Positions 36,015 to 44,686 of a stretch of 64,000 nucleotides of DNA are shown here, piece by piece (positions within the stretch are counted from its first letter, which is position 1; each line of letters begins with the position of its first letter). The position numbers and the translations under genes are program-made. The stretch spans positions 620,001 through 684,000 of the forward strand of contig NC_017075.1 of the NCBI RefSeq assembly GCF_000284255.1, given 5' to 3'. The DNA is from Rubrivivax gelatinosus IL144 (GTDB taxonomy: Bacteria; Pseudomonadota; Gammaproteobacteria; Burkholderiales; Burkholderiaceae_C). The notes under the pieces were generated by a model. It was given only the letters and a program-made list of their open reading frames with translations. It had not been told where the DNA came from and did no database searches.

Positions 36015-37634
36015 ATGGAATATAACCGCATCATCTATCCTGAGCGCGCTGAATACCTGTCGGAGCAGAAGTTCCGGTCGTACAAGGTGTTCTTGTCTCA
36101 CTGGGACGCCCTTTCAGCAAAAATCAAGAGCAACTTCGAGGAGACTCATCTCCGTCGTGTTAGCAAGACGCTAATCGTCTACGGAGCACAGAGCACAGGA
36201 AAGACACTTCTCGCCAACAAGCTCAGCCAGGACTTCGCTGCAACCACCGCGGTTCTTCAGAGTGGGGCATCGCTGACGTACGAAGACACAAACGTTTGGC
36301 ACAGGACAGTAACTGGGTTCGGCAAGAATCCAGAGCTGGTTGCTGAGAACACGCGCGCGACAGCCCTTCTGCACATCGAAGATGACACCGCGTGGGTCGA
36401 GAAGACAAAGCAGTTCTGTGGCAGCCATACAGGGAGGACCGCTCTTGTTATCGCTGACAACTGCGAACGTGACTACTTTGTCCAGGGCTTGCTCGGAATC
36501 AGTGACATTGACTTCCTTCGCATTGGGCGAACGCCGGAGCTAGTCAGATCTGCCGCTCAAAGGTTTGTTGCTCTGTGCAGGGGAGACCTCAGAGGTGCAA
36601 TGCTCCTGATGTTCACCAACGACGATTTGTTCGCGCAAGCCTTTGAAGCTGCGGTAAACACTCAACACCAAGGGCTCGTCGAGGCGGCTGCAATGCCGAT
36701 GCCATCGCCCCGAGACAAAGAAACAGTCATTCGCGTAAACACAAATCGATTGAACTCATTCTCCTATTGGTACTGTCTGGATCGCGCGGGTATCGATGAG
36801 AAGAAGAACACCTACCGCACCCTCACGGCAGCGCCGAGTCCGAAAGCCCCCGGCGGCTATAAGGCCGCCTTTGAAGCGGTAGACAGAGCCATCCAGCGAG
36901 CAACGCCGTCGCGAATCGGTCGGCCATCGAAGAAATGCCTTCTCACTTTCTTCGTTCTTACCGATCGTGACGATATCCGGGGCGCGGTCGACTTGTTCGC
37001 TCTCGGCAACTACACCAGAAACGTGAACGACAACGGAATCCTGGATGTTGCCACGTACTCGGACGACTGGACGTCGACACTTCGGTTTGGAGACGAGCGA
37101 TCGAGGAAGCTTCTCCAGTCCGAGTGGAACCTCCGGGTCGTTGTTGTCGGAAACCAGTTCGTTTCCGCGCTTCTTCCGGGTACTCGGCGTCCACTCATAC
37201 GACGCCTCATTGATGCCTCTCTCGTGTATCACGGGCCAGGTACCCAAACCCAGACGTTAATTAGTCACAGGCGCGCAATCGATGTCGATATTGCGGCGCT
37301 GGCAGCCCTTCCCTGTAGTAACAATGCGCCTTTCTGGGCGCTTGGACAAGTACGATCCGGCCAGTATGAGGGCGAACTACGGGCCATCCTCCCGCAATAC
37401 AGCACTGCAAGGCCGGGCTTCATGCACTACATGCCCGACTACTCGCCCGAGCCCTATCGTCCTTGTGAACTCTCATCGAGTACATCCGACTCAGATTCGG
37501 AGATTAATGAGGCGATTCGGCGCAGCGCTGTCGCGTGCGAGTTCACTTCGATCAAAGACATCACAGCACAGCAGTTGCAAACGTACTTGGACAGAAAGCT
37601 GCCCAACTACGTCGACATCATGCAGGAGCAGTGA
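36015..37634 (+). CDS. Orphan P-loop NTPase, low G+C, function unknown
   Basis: 539 residues. A P-loop GAQSTGKTLLANKL lies near residue 57, preceded by TLIVY, so this is a P-loop NTPase. A possible Walker B is ALVIADNCERD near 142, and AMLLMFTNDD near 200 could be a sensor strand. The middle and C-terminal parts (TFFVLTDRDDIRGAVDLFAL, then PFWALGQVRSGQYEGELRAI) match no family I know. There is no signal peptide or membrane helix, and a serine/acid-rich linker lies near 490 (SSSTSDSDSE). G+C is about 50 % and codon use differs greatly from the flanks, a sign of transfer. A defence role is possible but only a guess. Confidence 0.7.
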   Translation: MEYNRIIYPERAEYLSEQKFRSYKVFLSHWDALSAKIKSNFEETHLRRVSKTLIVYGAQSTGKTLLANKLSQDFAATTAVLQSGASLTYEDTNVWHRTVTGFGKNPELVAENTRATALLHIEDDTAWVEKTKQFCGSHTGRTALVIADNCERDYFVQGLLGISDIDFLRIGRTPELVRSAAQRFVALCRGDLRGAMLLMFTNDDLFAQAFEAAVNTQHQGLVEAAAMPMPSPRDKETVIRVNTNRLNSFSYWYCLDRAGIDEKKNTYRTLTAAPSPKAPGGYKAAFEAVDRAIQRATPSRIGRPSKKCLLTFFVLTDRDDIRGAVDLFALGNYTRNVNDNGILDVATYSDDWTSTLRFGDERSRKLLQSEWNLRVVVVGNQFVSALLPGTRRPLIRRLIDASLVYHGPGTQTQTLISHRRAIDVDIAALAALPCSNNAPFWALGQVRSGQYEGELRAILPQYSTARPGFMHYMPDYSPEPYRPCELSSSTSDSDSEINEAIRRSAVACEFTSIKDITAQQLQTYLDRKLPNYVDIMQEQ

Positions 37635-37645
37635 GAGCTCTCAAG

Positions 37646-37682
37646 AAACTCCTCCCACGCGATTGATACAGGCGGAGTTTTT
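37646..37682 (+). terminator. Possible weak terminator after NTPase gene
   Basis: AAACTCC and GGAGTTT pair across a 21-nt loop, with a run of five T at the 3' side. The loop is long, so it is a weak call. It lies 12 bp after the NTPase stop. Confidence 0.3.
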
Positions 37683-37812
37683 CTGGGCGGTGGCTGAGTC
37701 AGGCGTGACTGGAGCGAGAGACATGCCTCCAGCGGCCGAAGTGTCGTGCAAAAGGCAAGACCTGGCCCGACCTTCTTGCCCAATCTTCATCATTTATTAT
37801 TCGGAAACGATA

Positions 37813-38226
37813 ATGCCTAATGCGGTCCAATCCCAGCATTTTCACAGTGCCTCGGATCTCCGGGTGCGAGGCGAGGCACTTGCACAGAAAAATGCGTCTG
37901 CCCGTGCTGTGCCGGTTGGCTATCGGTTCGATGAACTCAAGTGCCTCGAGCGCTGGGAGCGTCCGATCTTGGTTGATGAGGCAAGGAAGTATGCTGTTCG
38001 GCAGCCGAAGGTTCTGGCTCTGGGGGCGTTGCTCGGCGCGGCCGCCTTCTGTTTTGCCTACGTTTGCCTGCGTGACCGGATATTGATTCCCGTGGTTGCG
38101 GCTTGGGTGGGTTCGATCGTCTTGATGTCGCCAGTCTACTTTTATCGGCGCAGCGTCATGAGGGACTACATCCGCCGGAAGGTATTGTCCATGCGGCGCA
38201 GTTCCGAAATTGGGTCTCCACTCTGA
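37813..38226 (+). CDS. Hypothetical two-helix membrane protein
   Basis: 137 residues with a soluble N-terminus (RFDELKCLERWERPILVDEA) and two membrane segments (VLALGALLGAAAFCFAYVCL and ILIPVVAAWVGSIVLMSPVY), ending in a basic tail. No family recognised. It shares the lower G+C of the NTPase islet. The start is unsure: ATG 37813 lacks a strong ribosome site, and ATG 37723 in the same frame would add 30 residues. It could be a partner of the NTPase upstream, 178 bp away. Confidence 0.5.
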   Translation: MPNAVQSQHFHSASDLRVRGEALAQKNASARAVPVGYRFDELKCLERWERPILVDEARKYAVRQPKVLALGALLGAAAFCFAYVCLRDRILIPVVAAWVGSIVLMSPVYFYRRSVMRDYIRRKVLSMRRSSEIGSPL

Positions 38227-38390
38227 CTGCTGGCTGCACAGTCGATTTGCGGCGGAACGTGGAACACGGGCTGGCCTGAACCTGTGCGCCCGGCCTCGTC
38301 GGGTCGATCGCTGCGCCAACCCGGACAAACGACGGCCTCCCTGTGCAACGCGGCGGCTGTGCCGCCTCCCTTCATCGAGGCCTTGATCCG

Positions 38391-38861
38391 ATGCCCTTCC
38401 TGCCGCCCGATTTCACCGTCCCGGCCGCCGTCCGGACCGAGCGTTTCCTGATGCGCTCCATCACGATCCACGACGCCTTCCGCGACTACGACGCGGTCAT
38501 GTCCAGCCGTGAGCATCTCTGGAGCCGCTTCGGCGCGATCTGGGGCTGGCCCGCGCACGACCTGTCGCTCGAGCAGAACATCATCGACCTGGCTTGGCAC
38601 CAGAAGGAGTTCCAGCTTCGCTCCTCGTTCGACTACGCCGTGATGTCGCCGGACGAAACACGGCTGCTCGGCTGCGTCTACATCGACCCGCCATGCCAGC
38701 CCGCCACGGACGCCGACGTCTGGTTCTGGGCTCGGCAAAGCGAGCTGGCGCTGGGGCTGGAGGACGAACTCGGCCGCTTCGTCGTGTCGTGGCTGGCCGC
38801 CGCCTGGCCTTTCGCAAACATCACGCTGAACGGTCAGGTCCGTGCGCTGGGGCCTGGCTGA
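38391..38861 (+). CDS. GNAT-like N-acetyltransferase domain protein
   Basis: 156 residues. The fold cues are weak but consistent: FTVPAAVRTERFLMRSITIH at the start, AVMSPDETRLLGCVYIDPPC as the central strands, then DVWFWARQSELALGLEDELG where a typical GNAT would have the acetyl-CoA loop RxxGxG/A; this loop is not clear. Acetylation may therefore be absent or the family divergent. Normal high G+C marks the return to the core genome. Confidence 0.55.
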   Translation: MPFLPPDFTVPAAVRTERFLMRSITIHDAFRDYDAVMSSREHLWSRFGAIWGWPAHDLSLEQNIIDLAWHQKEFQLRSSFDYAVMSPDETRLLGCVYIDPPCQPATDADVWFWARQSELALGLEDELGRFVVSWLAAAWPFANITLNGQVRALGPG

Positions 38862-38911
38862 TCTTTGCTACCCGGTGGCCCGCAGCGCCCCTCAGCCGAC
38901 GCGCGGGGTCG

Positions 38912-39676
38912 CTACGTCCGGTTGATCGAAACCCCGCCGTCGACCAGCATCGCCGCCCCGGTCATGAACGACGACGCGTCGGAAGCCAGGAACAGCGCGC
39001 TCTGCGCCAGTTCCTCTGGGCTGGCCAGTCGTTTCAGCGCATGGAGGTCGGCGACCCAGCGCAGTTGCTCGGGTGTCGAACTCATCTGCCGCCCCATCGC
39101 GGTGTCGGTGCCGCCCGGGAGCAGAGCGTTGACGCGGATGCCGACCGGGCCGAGTTCAGCGGCCAGCGCCTGGGTCAACCCGACGATGCCCGCCTTGCTG
39201 GCGGCATAAGCGGCGACGCCCGGGAAACCGACGGTGTGGCCGACGAAGGTCGACGTGAAGACGATGCTGCCGGCGCCACGCCGCTTCATCGCGCGGATCT
39301 GGTGCTTGGCGCCGAAGAACGCGCCCGTCAGGTTGGTGTCGACGGTTTGGCGCCAGCCGTCTGCCGAGATGGTGTCGCTCGGCCCCATCTCGCCCAGCGT
39401 GCCGGCGTTGTTGAAGGCGATGTCCAGGCCGCCGAAACGCTCCTCTGCCAGGGCGACCAGGCTTGCCGCGAAGCTCTCGTCGCTGGCGTCGCCGGCGAGA
39501 TACTCGGCGCGCCCGCCGCGGCTTTGGATTTCTCGTGCCAACGCGTCCAGTTCGTGGTTTCTTCGTGCGCCCAGGACGACGGCCGCCCCGGAGGACGCGA
39601 ACAACAGCGCCGTCGCGCGCCCGATTCCCGAACTGGCGCCCACGACGATCGCCACTTTGCCGCTCAAGTCATGCAT
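38912..39676 (-). CDS. Short-chain dehydrogenase/reductase
   Basis: 254 residues, classical SDR length. NAD(P)-binding GASSGIGRAT near residue 14, NNAG near 90, the catalytic YAASK near 157 and a terminal MLVDGGVSIN. Arginines after the second strand (GARRNHELDAL) suggest NADPH preference. Substrate unknown. No operon partner; MerR/CMD and GNAT genes surround it. Confidence 0.87.
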   Translation of the reverse strand: MHDLSGKVAIVVGASSGIGRATALLFASSGAAVVLGARRNHELDALAREIQSRGGRAEYLAGDASDESFAASLVALAEERFGGLDIAFNNAGTLGEMGPSDTISADGWRQTVDTNLTGAFFGAKHQIRAMKRRGAGSIVFTSTFVGHTVGFPGVAAYAASKAGIVGLTQALAAELGPVGIRVNALLPGGTDTAMGRQMSSTPEQLRWVADLHALKRLASPEELAQSALFLASDASSFMTGAAMLVDGGVSINRT

Positions 39677-39823
39677 CGGTCTGCTCCTGCAAAAAGTGGC
39701 TTGCAGTTTGGGCGTGGGCAGACGGCGCGTCGCGCCGGAATCGGACATGCAATTCGTAGAACGGATAGACCGCGCCGTTTCGCTTCGACTCCCCACCCGG
39801 TCGCCTTCATAAAAGACCTCGCC

Positions 39824-40327
39824 ATGGCTTACATGCACCGCCTCCTGCTCGCCGGCCTCGCCTCACTGGCGGCTGCGCACGCAGGCGCCCAGGTTCAGCC
39901 GTCTTCCACGGCGCAGCCGAGTTGCGAACAGCGCGAACTCGCGCAGCGCCTGGCCGCCAGCGCGGCCGGCTACCTGCGTGCCGTGCAAGCCGGCGACGAA
40001 CTGCCCTGGCCGCTGGCCGAACGTCCACCCGCTGGCGACCTCGTCGTCCAGTCGTCCGAACCCGACCCGCTGGTTCACGACGGCTTCACGTATCACGTCG
40101 CGGCGAATAGCCGCACTGGCGAGGTCTGGGTCATCCGGACCGGCGGCTATGCGGGCGTGCGGGAGTTCTACGGGCCGGTGGGGCGCCTGGCGGTCTCCGG
40201 TGTCTGTGCCGTCTCGACGCCCGCCGCGAACGTGGCGGCGAAGCCGGGGGGGCGTTCGGTCACCTATGAACGCGAGCCGCACCGCGCCCGCGCTGCCGGT
40301 GCCGTGGTCGGCGTCGACTGCGACTAG
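39824..40327 (+). CDS. Hypothetical secreted protein
   Basis: 167 residues with a signal peptide (LLLAGLASLAAAHAGA). The mature part holds PSCEQRELAQRLAASAAGYL and FTYHVAANSRTGEVWVIRTG, then YGPVGRLAVSGVCAV. Three cysteines could form disulfides. No family recognised. Start ATG 39824 gives MAYMHRL; ATG 39833 is an alternative. Confidence 0.5.
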   Translation: MAYMHRLLLAGLASLAAAHAGAQVQPSSTAQPSCEQRELAQRLAASAAGYLRAVQAGDELPWPLAERPPAGDLVVQSSEPDPLVHDGFTYHVAANSRTGEVWVIRTGGYAGVREFYGPVGRLAVSGVCAVSTPAANVAAKPGGRSVTYEREPHRARAAGAVVGVDCD

Positions 40328-40422
40328 GAGGTGCTGGGCCCGGGGCAACGGCATGCTGATGGTCTCGGCCAGCGGCACGGCGGTGGTGCTGGAGTAGCGA
40401 GCACGGCCCCGCCGCACAGGGC

Positions 40423-40453
40423 TTGACTTCGAGTGCACTCGAAGCCCCACGAT
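40423..40453 (+). promoter_or_regulatory. MerR-type promoter with 18-bp palindrome
   Basis: TTGACT (40423-40428), 19-bp spacer, then CACGAT (40448-40453). A perfect palindrome CTTCGAGTGCACTCGAAG (40427-40444) sits between the elements, as in NmlR/AdhR-type MerR promoters. The -10 ends 6 nt before the regulator's ATG. Confidence 0.65.
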
Positions 40454-40459
40454 GCGGGC

Positions 40460-40846
40460 ATGAACCTCGAACCGCTATCCATCGGCGAGATCGCCCGCCG
40501 CAGCGGCGTGTCGGCGCACACGCTGCGTTTCTACGAAGCCGAAGGCATCCTCCAACCCGCTGGCCGCGCCGGCAACGGCCACCGCCGCTACCGCGACGAA
40601 GACCTGGCCTGGCTGGCCTTCGTGCTGCGCCTCAAGCACACCGGCATGCCGCTGGCGGAGATCCGCCGCTACGCCGTGCTGCGCGCGCAAGGCGAGGCGA
40701 CGACCGGCGAGCGCCTGGCGATGCTGGAGCGCCACCGCGAGCGCCTGGCCGCGCAGATCGACGAGCTGCAGGCCAGCGCACGCGCGCTGGACGACAAGAT
40801 CGGCATCTACCGCGGCTTGCTGGCCGCCACCGGGGAGCGCGCATGA
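40460..40846 (+). CDS. MerR-family regulator (NmlR/AdhR-like)
   Basis: 128 residues. Winged helix ATG 40460: [20 protein letters not shown], then a dimer helix ([20 protein letters not shown]). No C-terminal metal-site cysteines are visible, which fits the stress-sensing branch (NmlR/AdhR, aldehyde or electrophile response). No ribosome site is seen. It overlaps the carboxymuconolactone decarboxylase-like gene by ATGA, so the pair is one autoregulated unit. Confidence 0.82.
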   Translation: MNLEPLSIGEIARRSGVSAHTLRFYEAEGILQPAGRAGNGHRRYRDEDLAWLAFVLRLKHTGMPLAEIRRYAVLRAQGEATTGERLAMLERHRERLAAQIDELQASARALDDKIGIYRGLLAATGERA

Positions 40847-41274
40847 CGACGAGCAACACACCCGCGCCCGAAGCCTCGCGCTACGCCCGCGGCTGGGACA
40901 AGCTGCGCGAGATCGACGGCCAGGCCGGCGAGCGGGTCGTGCAGGCGCTGGCCGACATCGCGCCCGACTTCGCGCGGCTGTTGATCGAGTTCCCGTTCGG
41001 CGACGTCTACACCCGCCCGCAGCTGGACCTGAAGTCGCGCGAGATCGCCACCGTGGCCGCGCTCACCGCGATGGGCCACGCGCTGCCGCAGCTCAAGGTG
41101 CACGTGCACGGGGCGCTCAACGTCGGCTGCACGCGCGAGGAAGTCGTCGAGGTCATCATGCAGATGGCGGTCTACGCCGGCTTCCCGGCGGCGCTGAACG
41201 GCCTGTTCGCGGCCAAGGAGGTGTTCGCCGAGCGGGACCGGGAGGAGGCTGGGGCGGCCGGCGAGGTCGTGTAA
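40843..41274 (+). CDS. Carboxymuconolactone decarboxylase family protein
   Basis: 143 residues. The family core is [20 protein letters not shown], then [20 protein letters not shown] and [15 protein letters not shown]. Family members include gamma-carboxymuconolactone decarboxylases and AhpD-like peroxidatic proteins. The CxxC of AhpD is absent here (only GCTR). Linked by ATGA to the MerR regulator, like the CMD proteins in NmlR/AdhR regulons, so a role in aldehyde or peroxide stress is likely. Confidence 0.85.
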   Translation: MTTSNTPAPEASRYARGWDKLREIDGQAGERVVQALADIAPDFARLLIEFPFGDVYTRPQLDLKSREIATVAALTAMGHALPQLKVHVHGALNVGCTREEVVEVIMQMAVYAGFPAALNGLFAAKEVFAERDREEAGAAGEVV

Positions 41275-41317
41275 AACGCAGCGGGTCGGCCGCCCGCCGG
41301 TCGCTCCGCTCGTTCCG

Positions 41318-41842
41318 ATGCCCCTCATCCGCCCGTTGGCCGCAGCCGACTCGCTGGCCGACCTGACTTCGCTGCTGCACCGCGCCTACGCCCGCCTGGC
41401 CGCGATGGGCCTGAACTACACCGCTGCCGACCAGACGCCCGAGGTGACAGCGCAGCGCATCGCCGGAGGCCAGTGTTTCGTCGCCGAGCTGGACGGCCGC
41501 CTCGTCGGCACGGTGCTCGTGCATCCGACCTATGCGCGCAACGTCTGCGCCTGGTTCACGCGCCCCGGGGTCGCGGCGGTACACCAGTTCGCCGTCGAGC
41601 CGGCGCTGCAGGGCCGCGGCGTCGGCCGCGCGCTGCTGGCCGCCTGCGAAGCCTGGGCGCGGCGCGAGGGCTTCGCCGAGCTGGCGATGGACACTGCCGA
41701 GCCTGCCACGCATCTGGTGGCGCTCTACACCCGCCTCGGCTGGCAGCCGGTCGGCCACGTGCAGTGGCCCGGCAAGGTCTATCGCAGCGTCGTGCTCAGC
41801 AAGGCCTTGAATGCAGTGCTGCCCGCGGAGCCCGCACGATGA
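41318..41842 (+). CDS. GNAT acetyltransferase
   Basis: 174 residues. GNAT motifs: VGTVLVHPTYARN as beta strands, AVHQFAVEPALQGRGVGRAL as the acetyl-CoA loop (Q-G-R-G-V-G), and HLVALYTRLGWQPVGHVQW as the terminal signature. Substrate unknown. Overlaps the next methyltransferase gene by ATGA. Confidence 0.85.
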   Translation: MPLIRPLAAADSLADLTSLLHRAYARLAAMGLNYTAADQTPEVTAQRIAGGQCFVAELDGRLVGTVLVHPTYARNVCAWFTRPGVAAVHQFAVEPALQGRGVGRALLAACEAWARREGFAELAMDTAEPATHLVALYTRLGWQPVGHVQWPGKVYRSVVLSKALNAVLPAEPAR

Positions 41843-42663
41843 GCGTGCTGGAGCGCTTCCTCGCCGACACGCACGACCGCCACCCCGGCGTGACGAGCGA
41901 CGCGATGGCCTGCCTGCCGGTGCGCATGGCCGGCGCCTCGCACGCCTCGACCTACGCGTTGCTGGCGGGTGCCGTGCCCGGCGGCCCCGCGCCGCTGGCG
42001 GTGCTGGATCTGGCCTGCGGCGACGGTGCGCTGTTGTCGCTGCTGGCTGCGCGCGATCAGCCGGGCCTGACGCTGCACGGCCTGGACTTCAGCGCCGGCG
42101 AGCTGGCCGCCGCGGCCCGCCGGCTGGGTGGCCGTGCGCGCCTGGTGCGCTCGCGTGCGCAGCGCCTGCCCTATGCCGAGGCGTCGTTCGACCTCGTGCT
42201 CTCGCACATGGCGCTGATGCTGATGGAAGACGTCGACCAGGTGCTGGCCGAGCTGCGCCGGGTGCTGCGGCCGGGCGGGGTCGTCGCCGCGCTGGTGGCG
42301 GCGCCTGCGCCCGCGTCGGCGGTGCAGCAGGTGTTCATCGACACGCTGCGCAGCAGCGAAGCCGGGGCCTCTTGGCCGGGCCTGCGGTTCCCGGGCCGTG
42401 CGTGGCGCGACGAGGACGGCATCCGGCGTCTGTGGGGTGGCTTTGCCGACCTGTGCATCGACGAGGTCGTCGCCGAACTGCCCTGTGACCCCGAGACGGC
42501 GTGGGCCTGGTACGGCGGCGTCTACGAGCTGCTGATGATGTCGCCGCCCGAACGCGCTCGCTTCGAGCGCCGCTTCCGCGCCGCGGTCGCGAGCCTGGCG
42601 GCCGACGGGCGGGCGGCTGCGTTGCCGCTGCACTTCCGGCGGGTGACGGCGCGGCGCGCCTGA
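41839..42663 (+). CDS. Class I SAM-dependent methyltransferase
   Basis: 274 residues. SAM-binding VLDLACGDGALLSLLAARD near residue 57, acidic loop LHGLDFSAGEL and motif FDLVLSHMALMLMEDVDQVL, then LRRVLRPGG. A UbiE/Coq5-like fold with an unknown substrate. Translationally coupled to the GNAT gene (ATGA overlap). Confidence 0.85.
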   Translation: MSVLERFLADTHDRHPGVTSDAMACLPVRMAGASHASTYALLAGAVPGGPAPLAVLDLACGDGALLSLLAARDQPGLTLHGLDFSAGELAAAARRLGGRARLVRSRAQRLPYAEASFDLVLSHMALMLMEDVDQVLAELRRVLRPGGVVAALVAAPAPASAVQQVFIDTLRSSEAGASWPGLRFPGRAWRDEDGIRRLWGGFADLCIDEVVAELPCDPETAWAWYGGVYELLMMSPPERARFERRFRAAVASLAADGRAAALPLHFRRVTARRA

Positions 42664-42741
42664 ACGGTGGTGGCCGTGCGCCAGGGCATCGCCGCGGCGA
42701 CAATGAACCGCCGTTCACGCGTCCTCTGAAGGAGGCCCACG

Positions 42742-43128
42742 ATGCAACGCTACGACCCCGACTTCGCCCCCGACCCCGCGCAGTGGCTCGATCTGGACGA
42801 AGGGCTGCGCATCGAGCTGGCCGAGCAGTACCACCGTAAGGCCGGCATCCCGCTGCCCAGCGCCCGGGCGCATGCCGTCTTCCACGCCATCGTCGAGAAC
42901 CAGATCGCGCAAGGCGTGCCCACCGTCGTCGCCGCCGTCTCGCGCCTCGTCGGCCAGGGGCTGGACCGGCACGAGGCCCTGCACGCCGTCTGCTCGGCGC
43001 TGGCCGAGCACTTCTTCGAGCTGATGCAAAGCCGCGGCGGCACGCTGGCCGCGGCCTCCCAGGCGCGCTACGACGCCGCGCTGGCGCAGCTCGACGCCGA
43101 GGAGTGGCGGCGCCGGCAGGCGCTGTAG
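42742..43128 (+). CDS. Conserved hypothetical protein, 128 aa
   Basis: All-helical protein with AHAVFHAIVENQIAQGVPTV and GLDRHEALHAVCSALAEHFF blocks, the second carrying a possible HxxxH-like pair. No signal peptide. I recall similar uncharacterised proteins in Burkholderiales but cannot name the family. GAAGGAGG lies 5 nt before ATG 42742, a strong ribosome site. Confidence 0.6.
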   Translation: MQRYDPDFAPDPAQWLDLDEGLRIELAEQYHRKAGIPLPSARAHAVFHAIVENQIAQGVPTVVAAVSRLVGQGLDRHEALHAVCSALAEHFFELMQSRGGTLAAASQARYDAALAQLDAEEWRRRQAL

Positions 43129-43168
43129 GGCGGCTGGCGCTTTCGTCGCGCGCCGCCAAAATGCCCCG

Positions 43169-43444
43169 ATGGCCATCGAACTGAACAAGCAGGATCGCCA
43201 GCAGGCGATCGCCTCGATCGAGCGCTGGTGCCGCGAGAACCTCGACGAGCCGGTCGGCAACGTCACCGCCGCCGGGCTGCTGGGCTTCTTCCTCGACGAG
43301 ATCGCGCCCTCGGTCTACAACCAGGCGGTCGCCGACGTCCAGGAGCGGCTGCAGGCGCGTGTCGCCGAACTGGACTTCGAGGTGCACGAGGCCGAGTTCG
43401 GCTACTGGAAGAAGTACGACAAGCCGCGCAAGAGCCGGCCCTGA
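43169..43444 (+). CDS. DUF2164 family protein
   Basis: 91 residues. AIASIERWCRENLDEPVGNV, GLLGFFLDEIAPSVYNQAVA and VQERLQARVAELDFEVHEAE with the ending GYWKKYDK match DUF2164. Function unknown. Lies 40 bp after the preceding gene and 16 bp before the AAC-HAD fusion. Confidence 0.85.
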   Translation: MAIELNKQDRQQAIASIERWCRENLDEPVGNVTAAGLLGFFLDEIAPSVYNQAVADVQERLQARVAELDFEVHEAEFGYWKKYDKPRKSRP

Positions 43445-43460
43445 GACGGCGCGCCGCACG

Positions 43461-44450
43461 ATGAAGATCGAAGCCCTGGTCACGCTGCCCAACGCCGACT
43501 GGCTGCACCTGCGCCAGGCCTTGTGGCCCGACGCCGACGCGGCCGAGCACCTGCACGAGATGCAGTCGCAGCTGGCAGAACCGGAGCGCTACGCGCAGTT
43601 CCTGGCCCGTGACGACGACGGCGCCGCGCTCGGCCTGGCCGAGGCCTCGATCCGGCAGGACTACGTCAACGGCACCGACGGCAGCCCGGTCGGTTTTCTC
43701 GAAGGCCTGTACGTCGTGCCCGCGGCGCGCCGGCAAGGTGTGTCGCGTGCGCTGGTCGACGCCGTCGCCGCCTGGGCGCGCAGCCGCGGCTGCGCCGAGC
43801 TGGCGTCGGACACCGCGCTCGACAACCTCGCCGGCCAGGCGCTGCACGAGCGCCTGGGTTTCGAGGAGACCGAGCGTGTGGTCTTCTACCGGCGCTCGCT
43901 GGCCGGGCTGCCGGCGTCGGCGGCGCTGGCCGGCGAGCCGGCGCCCAACCCGCTGCACGAGGTGCAGGCCGTGTGTTTCGACTGGGGCGGCACGCTGATG
44001 TCGGAGCAGGGCCCCGCAGACACGCCGATGGGGCTGTGGCCGCAGGTGCAGGCGCTGCCCGGCGCCGCCGAGGCGCTGGCGCTGCTGGCCGGGCGGCTGC
44101 CGCTGGCCATCGCCACCAACGCCACGGTCTCGCGCCGGCCGATGATCGAGCTGGCGCTGCGCCGCGTCGGCCTCGGGCGCCACTTCGCCGACGTCTTCTG
44201 CTTCACCGAGCTCGGCCACCGCAAGAACGAGCCCGAGTTCTGGGACGCCGTCGAACGCCGCCTGGGCGTGCCACGCGAGCGCATCGCGATGGTCGGCGAC
44301 TCGCTGGAGCACGACGTGCGGGCGCCACGGCGCTTCGGCGTGCAGGCGGTGTGGCTGAACCCGGCCGGTGCAGCGGCGACCGACGGCGACGAGGTGCCGG
44401 CCGTCGCCGACCTGCCGGCGTTTGCGCGCTGGGTGATCCTGGCGTCCTGA
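43461..44450 (+). CDS. Fusion of AAC(6')-like GNAT acetyltransferase and HAD hydrolase
   Basis: 329 residues. Residues 1-148 look like aminoglycoside 6'-N-acetyltransferase: WLHLRQALWPDA, EASIRQDYVNGTDGSPVGFL, EGLYVVPAARRQGVSRALVD, CAELASDTALDN and LGFEETERVVFYRR. A linker follows, then a HAD-superfamily domain (about 170-329): CFDWGGTLMS (first Asp kept, second replaced by Gly), AIATNATVS, HRKNEPEFWDAVERRLG and MVGDSLEHDV. I know of no described fusion of these two. The reading frame is continuous. The AAC half may acetylate aminoglycosides or other amines. Confidence 0.82.
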   Translation: MKIEALVTLPNADWLHLRQALWPDADAAEHLHEMQSQLAEPERYAQFLARDDDGAALGLAEASIRQDYVNGTDGSPVGFLEGLYVVPAARRQGVSRALVDAVAAWARSRGCAELASDTALDNLAGQALHERLGFEETERVVFYRRSLAGLPASAALAGEPAPNPLHEVQAVCFDWGGTLMSEQGPADTPMGLWPQVQALPGAAEALALLAGRLPLAIATNATVSRRPMIELALRRVGLGRHFADVFCFTELGHRKNEPEFWDAVERRLGVPRERIAMVGDSLEHDVRAPRRFGVQAVWLNPAGAAATDGDEVPAVADLPAFARWVILAS

Positions 44451-44467
44451 ACGCGGGGACCGATCGG

Positions 44468-44686
44468 ATGGGCATCGGCTTCTGGTTACGGCGTTTCGGG
44501 TTCGCGTTCGTCGTTGCCGGGCTGATGCTGTTTCTGGTGCGGCTCGCCAGGGGCGAGGCCGCGGCGCAGGCGGCGGTTTACGCGCTGGCCTGGGGCGCCG
44601 TCGCCGCGGCGGTCTACGCCGGCGTCATCTGGCTGCGCTGGCGGCGCAACCCGGCCTGCTTCCGGCACCCCGAGGGGCGCGGATGA
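44468..44686 (+). CDS. Small two-helix membrane protein
   Basis: 72 residues, two membrane segments (FGFAFVVAGLMLFLVRLAR and AAVYALAWGAVAAAVYAGVI) and a basic C-terminal tail. Its stop overlaps the next GNAT gene by ATGA. No family recognised. Confidence 0.55.
   Translation: MGIGFWLRRFGFAFVVAGLMLFLVRLARGEAAAQAAVYALAWGAVAAAVYAGVIWLRWRRNPACFRHPEGRG

Noticed and set aside
36015-38226. Prophage remnant
   Set aside because: No phage structural, integrase or lysis gene and no flanking repeats were seen; only the composition shift supports transfer.
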